Origin: Bacillota bacterium
Lineage (GTDB): Bacteria; Bacillota; Clostridia; Oscillospirales; Ruminococcaceae
DNA length: 64,000 bases
Direction: 5' to 3'
Assembly: GCA_023418925.1 (NCBI GenBank)
Contig: JAEZYS010000016.1
Span: 186,001-250,000, forward strand
This document shows, one piece after another, positions 1-8,869 of this stretch; within the stretch, counting starts at the first letter, position 1, and each line of letters starts with the position of its first letter. A model generated the notes under the pieces. The model was not told the DNA's origin. It did not search any database and worked only from the letters and a program-made list of their open reading frames with translations. The translations under genes and the position numbers were made by a program.

Positions 1-413
1 ACATCAAAAGGACAGGCAGTTGCAAGAACCTTCATTGCCTGAACGCCGTCTTCTTCAATTTCTCCTGCTATAGTATATGAAATGGAATAGTCTTCTGCTA
101 TGCCCATTGTATGTTGCATCTGATTTTGAACCATGGTAAGCAGCTGAGCACCCTTGGATTTTGGAACATGTAGTTCCTTGAATACGATAAGGTTTGAAGA
201 AATGCTGATTACGGCTTCCTTATCAGACATCTTCTTTGTTTTAAGTTCATCATTGATGATGGTTGCCATTTTTGGAATATCTTTTATGTGACCATTAGCA
301 ATCAGACCTTCCCTAACATCAATGGTTGAAGCTGCAGAAACCTTGATTTTTCCATGATTTTCAGTACCACGGATGATACGGATGTGTCTGTCTGTAATAT
401 CAAATGAAAGCAT
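1..413 (-). CDS. pilM: PilM-like type IV pilus assembly protein (partial, C-terminus off window)
   Basis: The protein begins MLSFDITDRHIRIIRG, the actin-like ATPase start typical of PilM. It continues with a stretch in which a regulated pair of beta strands (KEAVISISSNLIVFKELHVP) precedes a helix rich in Gln and Met. PilM is a cytoplasmic ring protein of type IV pilus machines and binds the PilN N-terminus. About 137 residues are visible and the gene runs off the left edge. The ATG at 413 has GAGGTG seven bases upstream. It lies 67 bases downstream of pilC on the same strand, so the two are probably one operon. An FtsA/MreB-like actin-fold protein of another kind is possible, but the pilC neighbour favours PilM. 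Confidence 0.8.
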   Translation of the reverse strand, partial: MLSFDITDRHIRIIRGTENHGKIKVSAASTIDVREGLIANGHIKDIPKMATIINDELKTKKMSDKEAVISISSNLIVFKELHVPKSKGAQLLTMVQNQMQHTMGIAEDYSISYTIAGEIEEDGVQAMKVLATACPFD

Positions 414-480
414 ACTCGTCACCTCACAAATTTCATAAATTTATATGTTAATCTAATTTAAAAGTTTTGAATAAACAGTT

Positions 481-1674
481 TTATTTCACACTCTCGAACG
501 ATGAATAAAGTGCCGGGAGAATACCAGCAATAATGAAACCGACAGCAATACCCATTATGACGATAAGTGTAGGCTCCATAATACCAACAAGACTCTGGAT
601 AGCAGAGTCGGCTTCTTCTTCATAGAAGTCAGATGATTTAGCTAGGATTGTATCAAGAGCACCGGATTCTTCACCAACATAGATAATTGAACAGAACATT
701 GATTCAAATATTCCTGTTCTCTGAATTGAAACTGAAAGCTGTTCACCGGACTTAACCTCAGCTATAACAGTATCGAATGCATTTTCAATATAGGTGTTGC
801 TAAGTATCGCAGCAGATCTTTCAAGGCTTTCAACCATTGGAATGCCTGACGAATAAAGTGATGAAAGCGTTCTTGCAAAACGTCCTGTATATATTTTAAT
901 AATAAGTTTCCCAATAATCGGGCCCTTACATTTGAATTTATCAAATTTCAAGCGCACTTCCGGAACCTTAAGAGCATAGTTGATTCCAAAAATAATACCC
1001 AATATAACTGCTATGTAAATATACCATCTTTCTCTAAGACTGTCAGAGAAAGCAAAAAGCACCTTTGTAATAGCAGGCGTGGTTTCCGGAGTCATAAGGT
1101 CCTTGAATGTTGGCATGATAAATGTAAACATCAGAAGAATAACGCCAATACAAAGAACTGAAAGAATAATAGGATAGATCATAGCACCCCTAACCTTGTT
1201 TTTTAATTTGTTTTCCTTTGCATAGTGATCTTCCATTCTCTTCATTACAATGTCAAGAGAACCTGAAGATTCACCTGCCTGAACCATGGAAATAAAGAAG
1301 TTAGGGAATGCACCCTGCTGCATTTTAAGAGCATCAGAAAAAGATTGACCTTTCTGAACTTCTTCGTAGATTTCTCTGAAAATCTGCTTAGGACCGTCCT
1401 TTACTTGTTCCTTATACAGAATGTCAAGAGATTTTACCAATGTAAGACCTGATGACAGCATGGCACTCAACTGACGGCAGTTATAGGACAATTCAGAGGT
1501 TTTAAACTTATGTATAGAGTTTGATTGCTTAGAATTTGTTTCTCTGTACTGTGAGCAGAACATGCCTTTTTCATTAACTTTATTCAAAAATTCATTAACA
1601 TCTTCGGCTGCCATTTTGGCGTTTCTCACAGTATTACCCTGAACGTCTGTAGCTGTATAGATAAAAGTCTTCAT
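481..1674 (-). CDS. pilC: Type IV pilus / type II secretion inner-membrane platform protein PilC (GspF family)
   Basis: At 397 aa it has the usual GspF/PilC length. Two T2SSF domains are visible (about residues 70-190 and 270-395), each with the hallmark pattern: a Ser/Gly-rich helix (LSAMLSSGLTLVKSLDIL; LSSLYSSGIPMVESLE) and a conserved E-x-SG motif (QAGESSGSLD; VGEESGALD). Membrane helices follow domain 1 (around 165-190 and 217-235) and close the protein. PilC forms the platform on which the assembly ATPase acts. The start at 1674 has GGAGG ten bases upstream. pilM follows downstream, and the pilB/pilT ATPase genes are not in the window. Whether the system makes a pilus, a pseudopilus or a DNA-uptake machine cannot be told here. 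Confidence 0.93.
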   Translation of the reverse strand: MKTFIYTATDVQGNTVRNAKMAAEDVNEFLNKVNEKGMFCSQYRETNSKQSNSIHKFKTSELSYNCRQLSAMLSSGLTLVKSLDILYKEQVKDGPKQIFREIYEEVQKGQSFSDALKMQQGAFPNFFISMVQAGESSGSLDIVMKRMEDHYAKENKLKNKVRGAMIYPIILSVLCIGVILLMFTFIMPTFKDLMTPETTPAITKVLFAFSDSLRERWYIYIAVILGIIFGINYALKVPEVRLKFDKFKCKGPIIGKLIIKIYTGRFARTLSSLYSSGIPMVESLERSAAILSNTYIENAFDTVIAEVKSGEQLSVSIQRTGIFESMFCSIIYVGEESGALDTILAKSSDFYEEEADSAIQSLVGIMEPTLIVIMGIAVGFIIAGILPALYSSFESVK

Positions 1675-1739
1675 TAATTATTGACACCTCCAAAATGGAA
1701 ATTTATATGTAGGCATAATTTCCCTACAATACTAATAAC

Positions 1740-1768
1740 ATTATATCATTTGCCATAATAATTAGCAA
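1740..1768 (-). promoter_or_regulatory. Sigma-A-type promoter for pilC-pilM
   Basis: On the minus strand TTGCTA (-35) is separated by 17 bases from TATAAT (-10), about 65 bases upstream of the pilC start. The rest of the 1675-1989 gap is AT-rich. Apart from this promoter I see no gene or clear hairpin in it. Confidence 0.7.
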
Positions 1769-1989
1769 TATGTTAATTTAGACAAATACAATATATTAAA
1801 AGCGGTAATATTCACAAATTTGTCTTATTTTGATAATAATGTTGATACATAATTTATACAGAATTACTGTTTGGACATGTTATATTTTGAAATAATTCAC
1901 AAACATAACAATTAGCTTCCATAAAATCCACATAACATACAAAAAGCCCCAAGTTGGTATTGGTAAATAAATACAAGCCATTTACAATG

Positions 1990-2802
1990 TTATGTATTAT
2001 ATATTAATCTTTCTGCGTTTTTATAACAGATCATATCAATCTGTTCACGGGATAACCCCAGATTGTCTATAAATTCAATTTCTGTTGAAGGCAAGTGCCA
2101 AGGACAGTCTGATGCAAAAAGGATTTTGTCAATACCGTGATTAAGAAAAATACGTTTTGCCTGTTCATGAGTAATTCCACCTGCAATAAATGCCGTGTCA
2201 AAATAAACATTTTTGCCGACAAGATATTTTTCTACATCATCCCAACAGCAATTTCCGCCCAGATGAGCAAGAATAAGAGTGAGCCCAGGTACCTTTTCAA
2301 GAATGTCCGAAGACATCTGTGGAGTACAGTGGATTAGATTAAGCGAAAGTGCATCAAGCCCGGCATGCAGGATTACTGGAAGCCCAAGTTCTGCACATTT
2401 TTTGTAAACAGGCATAACCTTGTCCTCATTTGCAAGAAAATCCTGATAGTCAGGGTGAAGCTTGACACCCTTCAGGCCTAATGATTTAATCCTTTCAAGT
2501 TCTTGTTCAAAGTCTTCAGCATCGGGATGAACTGAACCGAAACTTATAATAGTATCGTCCATCTGTTCAGCTGCCCAATTGTTGACGTTGGTCTGTTGTG
2601 ATGGCTTTGTAGCTATAGGCAGGAGCACACATTTATCAATGCTGCATTTTTTCATTATATCCCTGAGTTCACCTATTGTTCCTCTTGTGACTGCTTTTTC
2701 AGGGTCAGGGTATCCCGATGTCATTATTGTATTTTCAAGTTTATTTATGGCACGATCGGCTATGGTGTCAGGAAAAGCGTGGGTATGGAAATCAATATAC
2801 AT
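1990..2802 (-). CDS. Amidohydrolase family 2 (TIM-barrel metal-dependent hydrolase)
   Basis: This 270-aa protein has the architecture of the amidohydrolase_2 family: an N-terminal metal motif HTH at residues 6-8 (MYIDFHTHAFPD), a strand ending in a His (GVKLHPDYQ), HAGLD, AHLGG, and the C-terminal FASDCPW, which supplies the conserved Asp. Such enzymes hydrolyse or decarboxylate small carboxylated rings or lactones in the cytoplasm; the substrate cannot be read from the sequence. It is monocistronic, between a consensus promoter upstream and the pilC promoter region downstream. The start at 2802 has AAGGAG upstream. Confidence 0.85.
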   Translation of the reverse strand: MYIDFHTHAFPDTIADRAINKLENTIMTSGYPDPEKAVTRGTIGELRDIMKKCSIDKCVLLPIATKPSQQTNVNNWAAEQMDDTIISFGSVHPDAEDFEQELERIKSLGLKGVKLHPDYQDFLANEDKVMPVYKKCAELGLPVILHAGLDALSLNLIHCTPQMSSDILEKVPGLTLILAHLGGNCCWDDVEKYLVGKNVYFDTAFIAGGITHEQAKRIFLNHGIDKILFASDCPWHLPSTEIEFIDNLGLSREQIDMICYKNAERLIYNT

Positions 2803-2834
2803 TATTTTAGACTCCTTTTTGTGTATTTATTAAT

Positions 2835-2863
2835 ATTATATTGCATAGTAATAATCATGTCAA
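2835..2863 (-). promoter_or_regulatory. Consensus sigma-A promoter of the amidohydrolase gene
   Basis: TTGACA, 17 bases, TATAAT on the minus strand: a perfect consensus promoter about 30 bases upstream of the start codon. It is back to back with the promoter at 2882. Confidence 0.9.
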
Positions 2864-2881
2864 TTTCGAGTAAGTTAAGTA

Positions 2882-2910
2882 TTGACTTGTATAAAATTAT
2901 ATGATATTAT
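2882..2910 (+). promoter_or_regulatory. Promoter of the membrane protein gene at 2942
   Basis: TTGACT, 17 bases, TATTAT, with the predicted start about seven bases further on. Only 18 bases separate its -35 box from that of the divergent amidohydrolase promoter, so one bound protein could affect both. Confidence 0.8.
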
Positions 2911-2941
2911 ATATCAAACAATATTATAAGGAGTAAACAAT

Positions 2942-3328
2942 ATGACAACAAAAAATAATAGTCTTTTAATTGTAACAAGTATAATTATGATAATTTCCGC
3001 ATTATTTATGGGAATAGGCGGAATATTCAGCTTTTTCAGTGGTGGTCTTGCATCATTTTTTTTCAGTTCATGGGGACTGAAAACAGCGTTCGGAGGACTT
3101 ATCTCTGTAGCTATGGCTGCACTTGTCGGAACCGCGGGAGTACAGGGTATGAGATATGCAATTCAGAATAAGCGAAGTACTACACCACTCTTGCTTGGAT
3201 GTGCAATATCTATACTTTTTGCAATATCATTAATAATTGCTCTTATCTGCAAAAATGCTAACATTTTTGATTTTACCAATACAACAGTTGCTATTCTGTT
3301 TACCTATGGGGCATATAAACAGAGCTGA
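2942..3328 (+). CDS. Small integral membrane protein of unknown function
   Basis: I do not recognise a family. The 128-aa protein has about four hydrophobic segments (residues 9-32, 40-60, 78-100 and 105-125), with a Gly/Ser/Phe-rich stretch between the first two and a short basic loop (QNKRSTT) before the third. The ATG at 2942 follows AAGGAG with good spacing. It has its own promoter and is followed by a terminator-like hairpin, so it is probably a single-gene unit. It could be a DUF-type four-helix membrane protein; no catalytic residues are apparent. Confidence 0.75.
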   Translation: MTTKNNSLLIVTSIIMIISALFMGIGGIFSFFSGGLASFFFSSWGLKTAFGGLISVAMAALVGTAGVQGMRYAIQNKRSTTPLLLGCAISILFAISLIIALICKNANIFDFTNTTVAILFTYGAYKQS

Positions 3329-3396
3329 CAAAATCTGATGTATTGAAGATATCTTTTAAATAGGATGTACATTGAAATCCTTCTAATTATATAGAT

Positions 3397-3457
3397 AAAG
3401 CCGTAAATGCGATTACCGGATGCTTTGCCTGTCCGGAATCTGCATTTGCGGTTTTAT
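3397..3457 (+). terminator. Rho-independent terminator after the 2942 gene
   Basis: A long imperfect hairpin (left arm AAAGCCGTAAATGCGATTACC, right arm starting GGAATCTGCATTTGC) ends in GGTTTT followed by a T-rich run. It lies about 70 bases after the stop codon. Confidence 0.7.
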
Positions 3458-3650
3458 TCATTTTTGAGGCAGACTAAAAACAGTGGATAAGCTTGGTTAA
3501 TAAATAGTAAAATTATTTTAAAAATTATTAATTGCAATACTATTACCCCTAATAATGCATATTCTTAGTTGCAAAAAGTCAGAATCAATGAACATTAACT
3601 GCAAAAACTACATATATTTAATGAAAAAATGAAAAAATTTTCTCTACCGC

Positions 3651-3713
3651 TTGCAAAATCTATTTATCAGGTGTATACTATACCTTAACGGAACAACTTC
3701 GTAAAAGTGTTCC
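3651..3713 (+). promoter_or_regulatory. gdhA promoter and leader hairpin
   Basis: TTGCAA (3651-3656), 17 bases, TATACT (3674-3679). Just after the predicted start lies a hairpin, GGAACAACTT (3690-3699) with AAGTGTTCC (3705-3713), at the very 5' end of the transcript, where it could stabilise the mRNA. The remainder of the 3329-3752 gap is AT-rich and shows nothing else. Confidence 0.75.
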
Positions 3714-3752
3714 AAGATGAGTATTTACAATTTAATAGGGAGGATTTATACA

Positions 3753-5108
3753 ATGTCATTTAAAAATGAGTATCTCAATAAGGTTTATGCAAAGGTTGAA
3801 CAGAGAAATGCTGGAGAAAAGGAATTCTTACAGGCTGTAAAAGAAGTTTTCGAAAGCATTGAACCTATCATTGAAAAGGATAGTTCTTACGAAAAGTGCG
3901 GCATTATTGAAAGAATTACAGAACCTGAAAGATTTATCCAGTTCCGTGTATCATGGGTTGATGATAACGGAAATGTACAGGTAAACAGAGGTTACCGTTG
4001 CCAGTTCAATTCAGCAATCGGCCCTTATAAGGGTGGTCTTCGTTTTCATCCATCCGTATGTTCATCTGTAATAAAGTTCCTCGGATTTGAGCAGATCTTC
4101 AAGAACAGCCTTACAGGTCTTCCTATGGGCGGCGGCAAGGGTGGTTCAGACTTTGATCCTAAGGGCAAGTCTGATGCTGAAGTTATGAGATTCTGCCAGA
4201 GCTTCATGACTGAACTTTCAAAGCACATCGGAGCTGATACTGACGTTCCAGCTGGTGATATCGGTGTTGGCGGAAGAGAAATCGGATATATGTACGGTCA
4301 GTACAAGAGACTCAGAAATGAACATACAGGCGTTCTTACAGGTAAGGACATAACAAGCGGCGGTTCACTTATCAGACCTGAAGCTACAGGTTACGGTGCT
4401 GTTTATTACACAGTTGAAATGCTTAGGGCTCTCGGCCAGGATATCAAGGGTAAGACATTTGCAGTTTCAGGCTTCGGTAACGTAGCTTGGGGTACTGTTA
4501 AGAAGGTAAACGAACTTGGCGGTAAGGTTGTTACTATTTCAGGCCCAGACGGATATGTTTACGATGAAGATGGTATCAGCACAGAAGAAAAGGTTAATTA
4601 CCTCCTTGAAATGAGAGCTTCATGCAGAGATAAGGTTCAGGATTATGCTGATAAGTTCGGCGCTAAGTTCTTCCCAGGTGAAAGACCATGGGGCACAAAG
4701 GTTGACGTTGTTATGCCTTGCGCTACACAGAACGAAGTAGGCATTGAAGATGCTAAGAAGATTGTTGCAAACGGCGTTAAGTACTATGTTGAAGTTGCTA
4801 ATATGCCTACAACAGCAGAAGCAGTTGAATACCTCAAGGCTAACAAGGTAGTTATTGCTCCTTCAAAGGCTGTAAATGCTGGCGGCGTTTCAGTATCAGG
4901 TCTTGAAATGTCACAGAACTCAATGAGATATAACTGGACAGAAGAAGAAGTAGATGCTAAACTTCACCAGATTATGAAGAATATCTACAACGCTTCAGCT
5001 GAAGCAGCTAAGGCTTACGGTATGGAAGGCGACCTCGTTGCAGGTGCTAACATTGCTGGCTTCATCAAGGTTGCAAATGCTATGAAGTGGCAGGGCGTTG
5101 CATACTAA
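3753..5108 (+). CDS. gdhA: NADP-type glutamate dehydrogenase
   Basis: The hexameric enzyme interconverts 2-oxoglutarate plus ammonium and glutamate, a main ammonium-assimilation route in rumen and gut Clostridia. From the ATG at 3753 the protein is 451 aa, the normal length for the short hexameric class. The dimerisation/substrate domain carries PMGGGKGGSDFDPKGKSD with the catalytic lysines, then PAGDIGVGGREIGYM. The Rossmann domain has GFGNVAWG. I chose 3753 over the in-frame ATG at 3717 because GGGAGG sits nine bases before it. Codon use is strongly biased (GGT/GCT, AAG), as in highly expressed genes. A strong promoter and two downstream hairpins make it a single-gene unit. Confidence 0.96.
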   Translation: MSFKNEYLNKVYAKVEQRNAGEKEFLQAVKEVFESIEPIIEKDSSYEKCGIIERITEPERFIQFRVSWVDDNGNVQVNRGYRCQFNSAIGPYKGGLRFHPSVCSSVIKFLGFEQIFKNSLTGLPMGGGKGGSDFDPKGKSDAEVMRFCQSFMTELSKHIGADTDVPAGDIGVGGREIGYMYGQYKRLRNEHTGVLTGKDITSGGSLIRPEATGYGAVYYTVEMLRALGQDIKGKTFAVSGFGNVAWGTVKKVNELGGKVVTISGPDGYVYDEDGISTEEKVNYLLEMRASCRDKVQDYADKFGAKFFPGERPWGTKVDVVMPCATQNEVGIEDAKKIVANGVKYYVEVANMPTTAEAVEYLKANKVVIAPSKAVNAGGVSVSGLEMSQNSMRYNWTEEEVDAKLHQIMKNIYNASAEAAKAYGMEGDLVAGANIAGFIKVANAMKWQGVAY

Positions 5109-5134
5109 TCGTTCCCTATAAATTTATAAAAATG

Positions 5135-5165
5135 CGGGCAGCAGGAGTATCTTGCTGCCCGTTTT
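5135..5165 (+). terminator. gdhA terminator
   Basis: Perfect 9-bp stem CGGGCAGCA / TGCTGCCCG followed by TTTT, about 25 bases after the gdhA stop codon. Confidence 0.9.
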
Positions 5166-5194
5166 GTATATCAAATAAATATTTTTGCAAAGAA

Positions 5195-5226
5195 ACAGAC
5201 AGCAGGAAAACCATCCTGCTGTCTGT
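5195..5226 (-). terminator. Terminator of the DUF378 gene
   Basis: A perfect 13-bp inverted repeat (ACAGACAGCAGGA and its complement) around a six-base loop. It sits between convergent genes. The T-rich run (TTTCTTTGC) follows on the minus strand. Confidence 0.8.
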
Positions 5227-5245
5227 TATGTGTTTTGCTGATCAA

Positions 5246-5455
5246 TTAGCTTCTTGAATGTGCAACCCTGTCTGATTTGAAAAGAAGGGAAATACACCAG
5301 ATAGCAGAAAGGGCAACAAGCACATATACAATACGGCTTAGTAATGATCCTGTTCCACCGAAGAGCCATGCAACAAGGTCAAACTGGAAAATACCAACAA
5401 GTCCCCAGTTTAGCCCGCCGATAATGAGCAGAACAAGTGCTATTTTATCCAACAC
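5246..5455 (-). CDS. DUF378 family small membrane protein
   Basis: The 69-aa protein begins MLDKIALVLLIIGGLNWGLVG and continues with FDLVAWLFGG, the signature of DUF378 (YuzA-like) proteins. It has two membrane helices with the GxNWG turn in the first and a short basic tail. Function is unknown in the family. The gene lies between the gdhA terminators and a block of short direct repeats that occupies its upstream region, with one repeat copy carrying its ribosome binding site region. Confidence 0.85.
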   Translation of the reverse strand: MLDKIALVLLIIGGLNWGLVGIFQFDLVAWLFGGTGSLLSRIVYVLVALSAIWCISLLFKSDRVAHSRS

Positions 5456-5460
5456 TGTAA

Positions 5461-5640
5461 TCCTCCTTTAGTTTTTGCGAAGCAAAAATGCGACTGCGTG
5501 CAACGAGCAGAGGATTTTCCTCCTTTAGTTTTTGCGAAGCAAAAATGCGATTGCGTGCAAGGAGCAATGCTCCAATGGAATATCGGACTTTCCTCCTTTA
5601 ATTCTTGCAAGGCAAAAACCTGTTGCTCGCAGGAGCAAAT
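5461..5640. repeat. Three tandem copies of a short hairpin-bearing repeat (57-bp period)
   Basis: Copies start at 5461, 5518 and 5591, each opening TCCTCCTTTA. The first two are nearly identical over about 43 bases and contain the hairpin TTTTTGC-GAA-GCAAAAA followed by TGCG and GTGCAA. The third is degenerate (TTCTTGCAAGGCAAAAA). The rest of the 5456-5767 gap holds only the terminator at 5717. The GCGAAGC loop resembles loops in the longer hairpin elements elsewhere in the window. Confidence 0.85.
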
Positions 5641-5716
5641 ATTTTTCCTTCGCTCGCAAAGAGAGTAGGACAATACGTCCGTATTACTGACCCGCAATAG
5701 CGAATCAGTAAAAGCA

Positions 5717-5745
5717 AACCCCGAGAACATTAAGTTCTCGAGGTT
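5717..5745 (-). terminator. Terminator of the LCP-like gene
   Basis: Arms AACCCCGAGAAC / GTTCTCGAGGTT with one mismatch and a five-base loop. On the minus strand it is followed by TTTGCTTTTA, about 25 bases past the stop codon at 5768. Confidence 0.75.
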
Positions 5746-5767
5746 ATTATGTGCATTCATTTTAATT

Positions 5768-6697
5768 TTATTCAGAAATTTCTGAAATTCCGAACCATAC
5801 ATAAAGCGCTTTCAAAAAGTTGCTGTCAAATGAATAAAGTCCTGTTTCATTATAGCTACCCGACGGAAGTACAAGCTGCACAACCTGCGGATTTTCAGGA
5901 TCAATGACATATTTGATAGCTTCTTTTTTGTCACTGTAATCGTAAGCAGTTATGTCAGTTTCAACAGATGAGTTAATTATTAGGTTAAATGTTTCATCGA
6001 GTGTTGATTCGGTACTTACAGAGTTGCACCCATTTAAAATACTGTTCATAGTTGTTCCGAGAGCCTTTGCACGTTCAGTTTCTCCACCCTTGTAATTAGG
6101 GTATGTCAGAACTTTTCGCAGGGTATCTGATTCGAGATAGGTCATACCTGCTTTTATAATAGTATCATCGCCATAAGCCTTGTCATCATAGACAAGATTA
6201 TAAGGAACATCATAGTCAATACCACCAAGATGATCTGCAAAAACTTCAAAGCTAGCTCTGTCAAACTTCATATACCTGTCAACAGTTATACCTGCAGCAG
6301 ATTCAATTGCCGAAACAGCTTCCTTAGATCCGCCTGTACGGTAGAACTCATAGAGCGAATTCTGCGTGCCGTCAACAGTACATAAAAGGTCGCTCTGAAC
6401 AGGAACAATAATAACCTTTCCATCTGTGGCAAGGAATCTTACAAGCAGAAAACAGCTTGCGGTCTGTCTCTTTTCAGTATCAACGATAAAAAACAAGGTC
6501 TGGTTATCAGCCGCCTCAGGAATATATCCGTACTGTGACGGTGAACCTATAACAGCTTCAGTTTCAGATGGTGCAGGGTTATTCGGCTTGTTTTCAATCT
6601 TTGTAATCAGATAAATAACCGCACCGCCTATTATAACGAAGGCGGAAATCATGGTTATTACATAAGTAAGAACAATTTTAGTAGAATTCTTTGCCAA
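5768..6697 (-). CDS. Divergent LytR-CpsA-Psr (LCP) family membrane protein
   Basis: The 309-aa protein has one N-terminal membrane helix (residues 8-32) and an extracellular domain that follows the LCP plan: FLLVRFLATDGKVIIVPV in place of the core strands, a short Gly segment (YRTGGSKEA), AAGITVDRYMKFDRASFEVFADHLGGIDYDVP, then MTYLESDTLRKVLTYPN. LCP enzymes attach teichoic acids or capsule polymers to peptidoglycan using a polyprenyl-phosphate substrate. Here the usual S-I-P-R-D stretch reads VPVQSD, so the key Arg appears to be missing. It may be inactive or have a different role. It is monocistronic, with a terminator downstream. The fold call is from pattern only. Confidence 0.65.
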   Translation of the reverse strand: MAKNSTKIVLTYVITMISAFVIIGGAVIYLITKIENKPNNPAPSETEAVIGSPSQYGYIPEAADNQTLFFIVDTEKRQTASCFLLVRFLATDGKVIIVPVQSDLLCTVDGTQNSLYEFYRTGGSKEAVSAIESAAGITVDRYMKFDRASFEVFADHLGGIDYDVPYNLVYDDKAYGDDTIIKAGMTYLESDTLRKVLTYPNYKGGETERAKALGTTMNSILNGCNSVSTESTLDETFNLIINSSVETDITAYDYSDKKEAIKYVIDPENPQVVQLVLPSGSYNETGLYSFDSNFLKALYVWFGISEISE

Positions 6698-6811
6698 TAA
6701 AACTCCTCCTCATTGTTGTAAATATAATTTAAAAGTAATATATTCACATTTTTGTAAAAATAACATAAGCTAAAAGATAATACAAAGTGTTGAAATCAGG
6801 AGAAAACGGGG

Positions 6812-7366
6812 TTATAATAATAAAGTGGTCTGATCAGGATCAAAATCAAAAATATTTTTCATTTCAAATATTTTTATATCAAGACCTTGCTTCTTAGCAT
6901 AGCTGATAGTCTGGCCTGTCCCGCTTTTATAGTCTGAAACAACAGCAATTAGCTTTGAGGACTGATCAATCATATAGTAGTTGCGCTTTCTCATGCAGTC
7001 TTTTGTGTATTGACTGCTTATATATACAACATCATCGGAATTTTCAAGTATAGAATTCAGGACTGCTCTGTCCTGACCTCTGAAAGATTCACCATGATGT
7101 TCATAAGGTGCCGCAGATATTATAGTGATATTATGTCCGGTTTTCTTAAGTTCAACAAGAATTTCGCCTGCCCACAAATCAACGCCTTTTGCAAGGCCTG
7201 TGATAAAACGGGTGTAGCCATTGTCAATGCTTTCAAGTATACTGCTGTAAAGGAAGCTTTTAAGCATTCTGGTTGATTCTGCAAAGCTGTCACCTTTACA
7301 AGGAAGCTTTTCAGGACGATGACCGGAAAAGCAGAGGGTCCGGTTTCTTAAACTGTCAGAAATCAT
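6812..7366 (-). CDS. YpsA-like SLOG-fold protein (DUF1273)
   Basis: From the ATG at 7366 the protein is 184 aa. It opens TLCFSGHRPEKLP and has FITGLAKGVDLWAGEIL, the two marks of YpsA/DUF1273 proteins. These belong to the SLOG (DprA/LOG-like) nucleotide-binding superfamily, with glycine-rich loops that in relatives bind nucleotides or ADP-ribose derivatives. B. subtilis YpsA influences cell division, but the biochemical activity is not settled. I preferred 7366 to the in-frame codon at 7438 because AGGTGG precedes it. It is followed by alr on the opposite strand, and no operon partner is seen. Confidence 0.82.
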   Translation of the reverse strand: MISDSLRNRTLCFSGHRPEKLPCKGDSFAESTRMLKSFLYSSILESIDNGYTRFITGLAKGVDLWAGEILVELKKTGHNITIISAAPYEHHGESFRGQDRAVLNSILENSDDVVYISSQYTKDCMRKRNYYMIDQSSKLIAVVSDYKSGTGQTISYAKKQGLDIKIFEMKNIFDFDPDQTTLLL

Positions 7367-7569
7367 TATATCGACCACCTTTATGTCATAACCGGCATTG
7401 CCGTTTACTATGAAATAGCAAAATACATTATAGCACATTTATTCTGTAAGTGCAACAATAATGCAGGCATATTGAAATATTTTTCCTGAAAATGTTTTAA
7501 GTATATAAAAAATTATTTTAAAAATCTAACTCAAAAATTCCGAAAGGAGAACGCTTTCCAAAGGAGAGC

Positions 7570-8757
7570 ATGATTATTACAATGGATAAGTTTCTGAGAA
7601 GAGCATGGGCAGAAGTTCATCTTGACAGGCTTGAATATAACCTCTCAAAGCTGAAAGAAATCACTAATACAGATTCAACCGAAATTGCCTGTGTAGTCAA
7701 GGCAAATGCATATGGACATGATGACAAAGCAGTAGTATCCTGCTTTGAAAAGAACGGGATAAAATTTTTTGCAGTTTCAAGCATTTATGAAGCTGAAAAG
7801 CTCCGCAGTTACGGAGTAAAAGGAGATATTCTTATTTTAGGTTACACGCCCCCTGAATATGCAGATGACCTTTGCAGACTGAATATCATTCAGGGCATTG
7901 TTTCTGTTGAACATGCAAGGGAAATATCAGAGGCAGCACATTCCCCTGTAAGAATACATATCAAGCTTGATACAGGTATGGGCAGAATTGGCCTTGAAGC
8001 CTTTGATACAGAAAAGTGTGCGTCAGAGGTTATGGAAATAATATCGCTTAAAAATATAAACTGTGAGGGAATATTTACTCATTTTGCTGTTGCCGACAGC
8101 CTTAAAGAAGATGATATCTCTTATACAAAGAACCAGATTGATCTTTTTTATGCCGTAAGAGACAGCCTTGAAAGCAAGGGAGTTCACCTGAAACATGCAC
8201 ATTGTTTTAACAGCGCAGGCGGAACATATTACAGAGAGTATGATGCAAAGAGAAGTACTCTTGTAAGATTCGGTATCATGCTTTATGGCCTTACTCCTGA
8301 TATATCCCTTACACTTCCTGTAAAACTCAAACCTGTTATGGATCTTAAAGCCGCAGTTTCATATATTAAGACAATCAAAAAGGGCCAGTGCGTAAGTTAC
8401 GGCAGAATCTTTACTGCAGACAAGGATATGACCGTTGCAACGGTTCCGATTGGTTATGCAGACGGCTATCCGAGATTGCTTTCGGGAACAGGTGAAGCCA
8501 TTGTAAACGGAAAGCGCGTCCCTATTATCGGAAGAGTCTGCATGGATCAGCTTATGATTGATATAACAGGAGTTGACGAAGTAAAATCAGGAACGGTTGT
8601 AACCCTTATTGGAACAGACGGAAATGAAACCATTACCGCTGATGATATTGCAGTAAAATGTCAGACTATAGGATATGAAATAATCTGCGGAGTTGCAAAG
8701 CGTATCCCGAGAGTTATTGTCAATAACGGAAAGATTACGGATGTAGTTCAATATTAA
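7570..8757 (+). CDS. alr: Alanine racemase
   Basis: This PLP enzyme makes D-alanine for peptidoglycan. The PLP lysine is K44 in VVKANAYGHD, and the second catalytic residue is the Tyr of CVSYGRIF, followed by VGRVCMDQLMID. At 395 aa it has the usual length. The fold-type III barrel is followed by the beta domain (DKDMTVATVPIGYADGY). Two Shine-Dalgarno-like sites precede the ATG at 7570; a start at the second in-frame ATG (7582) is possible. The metallopeptidase gene follows on the same strand after about 110 bases. Confidence 0.95.
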   Translation: MIITMDKFLRRAWAEVHLDRLEYNLSKLKEITNTDSTEIACVVKANAYGHDDKAVVSCFEKNGIKFFAVSSIYEAEKLRSYGVKGDILILGYTPPEYADDLCRLNIIQGIVSVEHAREISEAAHSPVRIHIKLDTGMGRIGLEAFDTEKCASEVMEIISLKNINCEGIFTHFAVADSLKEDDISYTKNQIDLFYAVRDSLESKGVHLKHAHCFNSAGGTYYREYDAKRSTLVRFGIMLYGLTPDISLTLPVKLKPVMDLKAAVSYIKTIKKGQCVSYGRIFTADKDMTVATVPIGYADGYPRLLSGTGEAIVNGKRVPIIGRVCMDQLMIDITGVDEVKSGTVVTLIGTDGNETITADDIAVKCQTIGYEIICGVAKRIPRVIVNNGKITDVVQY

Positions 8758-8869
8758 ATAATAAAGTTTTGTGTCTTTCTGACAATATCGTAATTTTGCT
8801 TTCACAAAATGATAAAAACATCGCATAAGGAGTAATGTTCTGCAAAATGAGCATTGTTTAAAAATAAAT

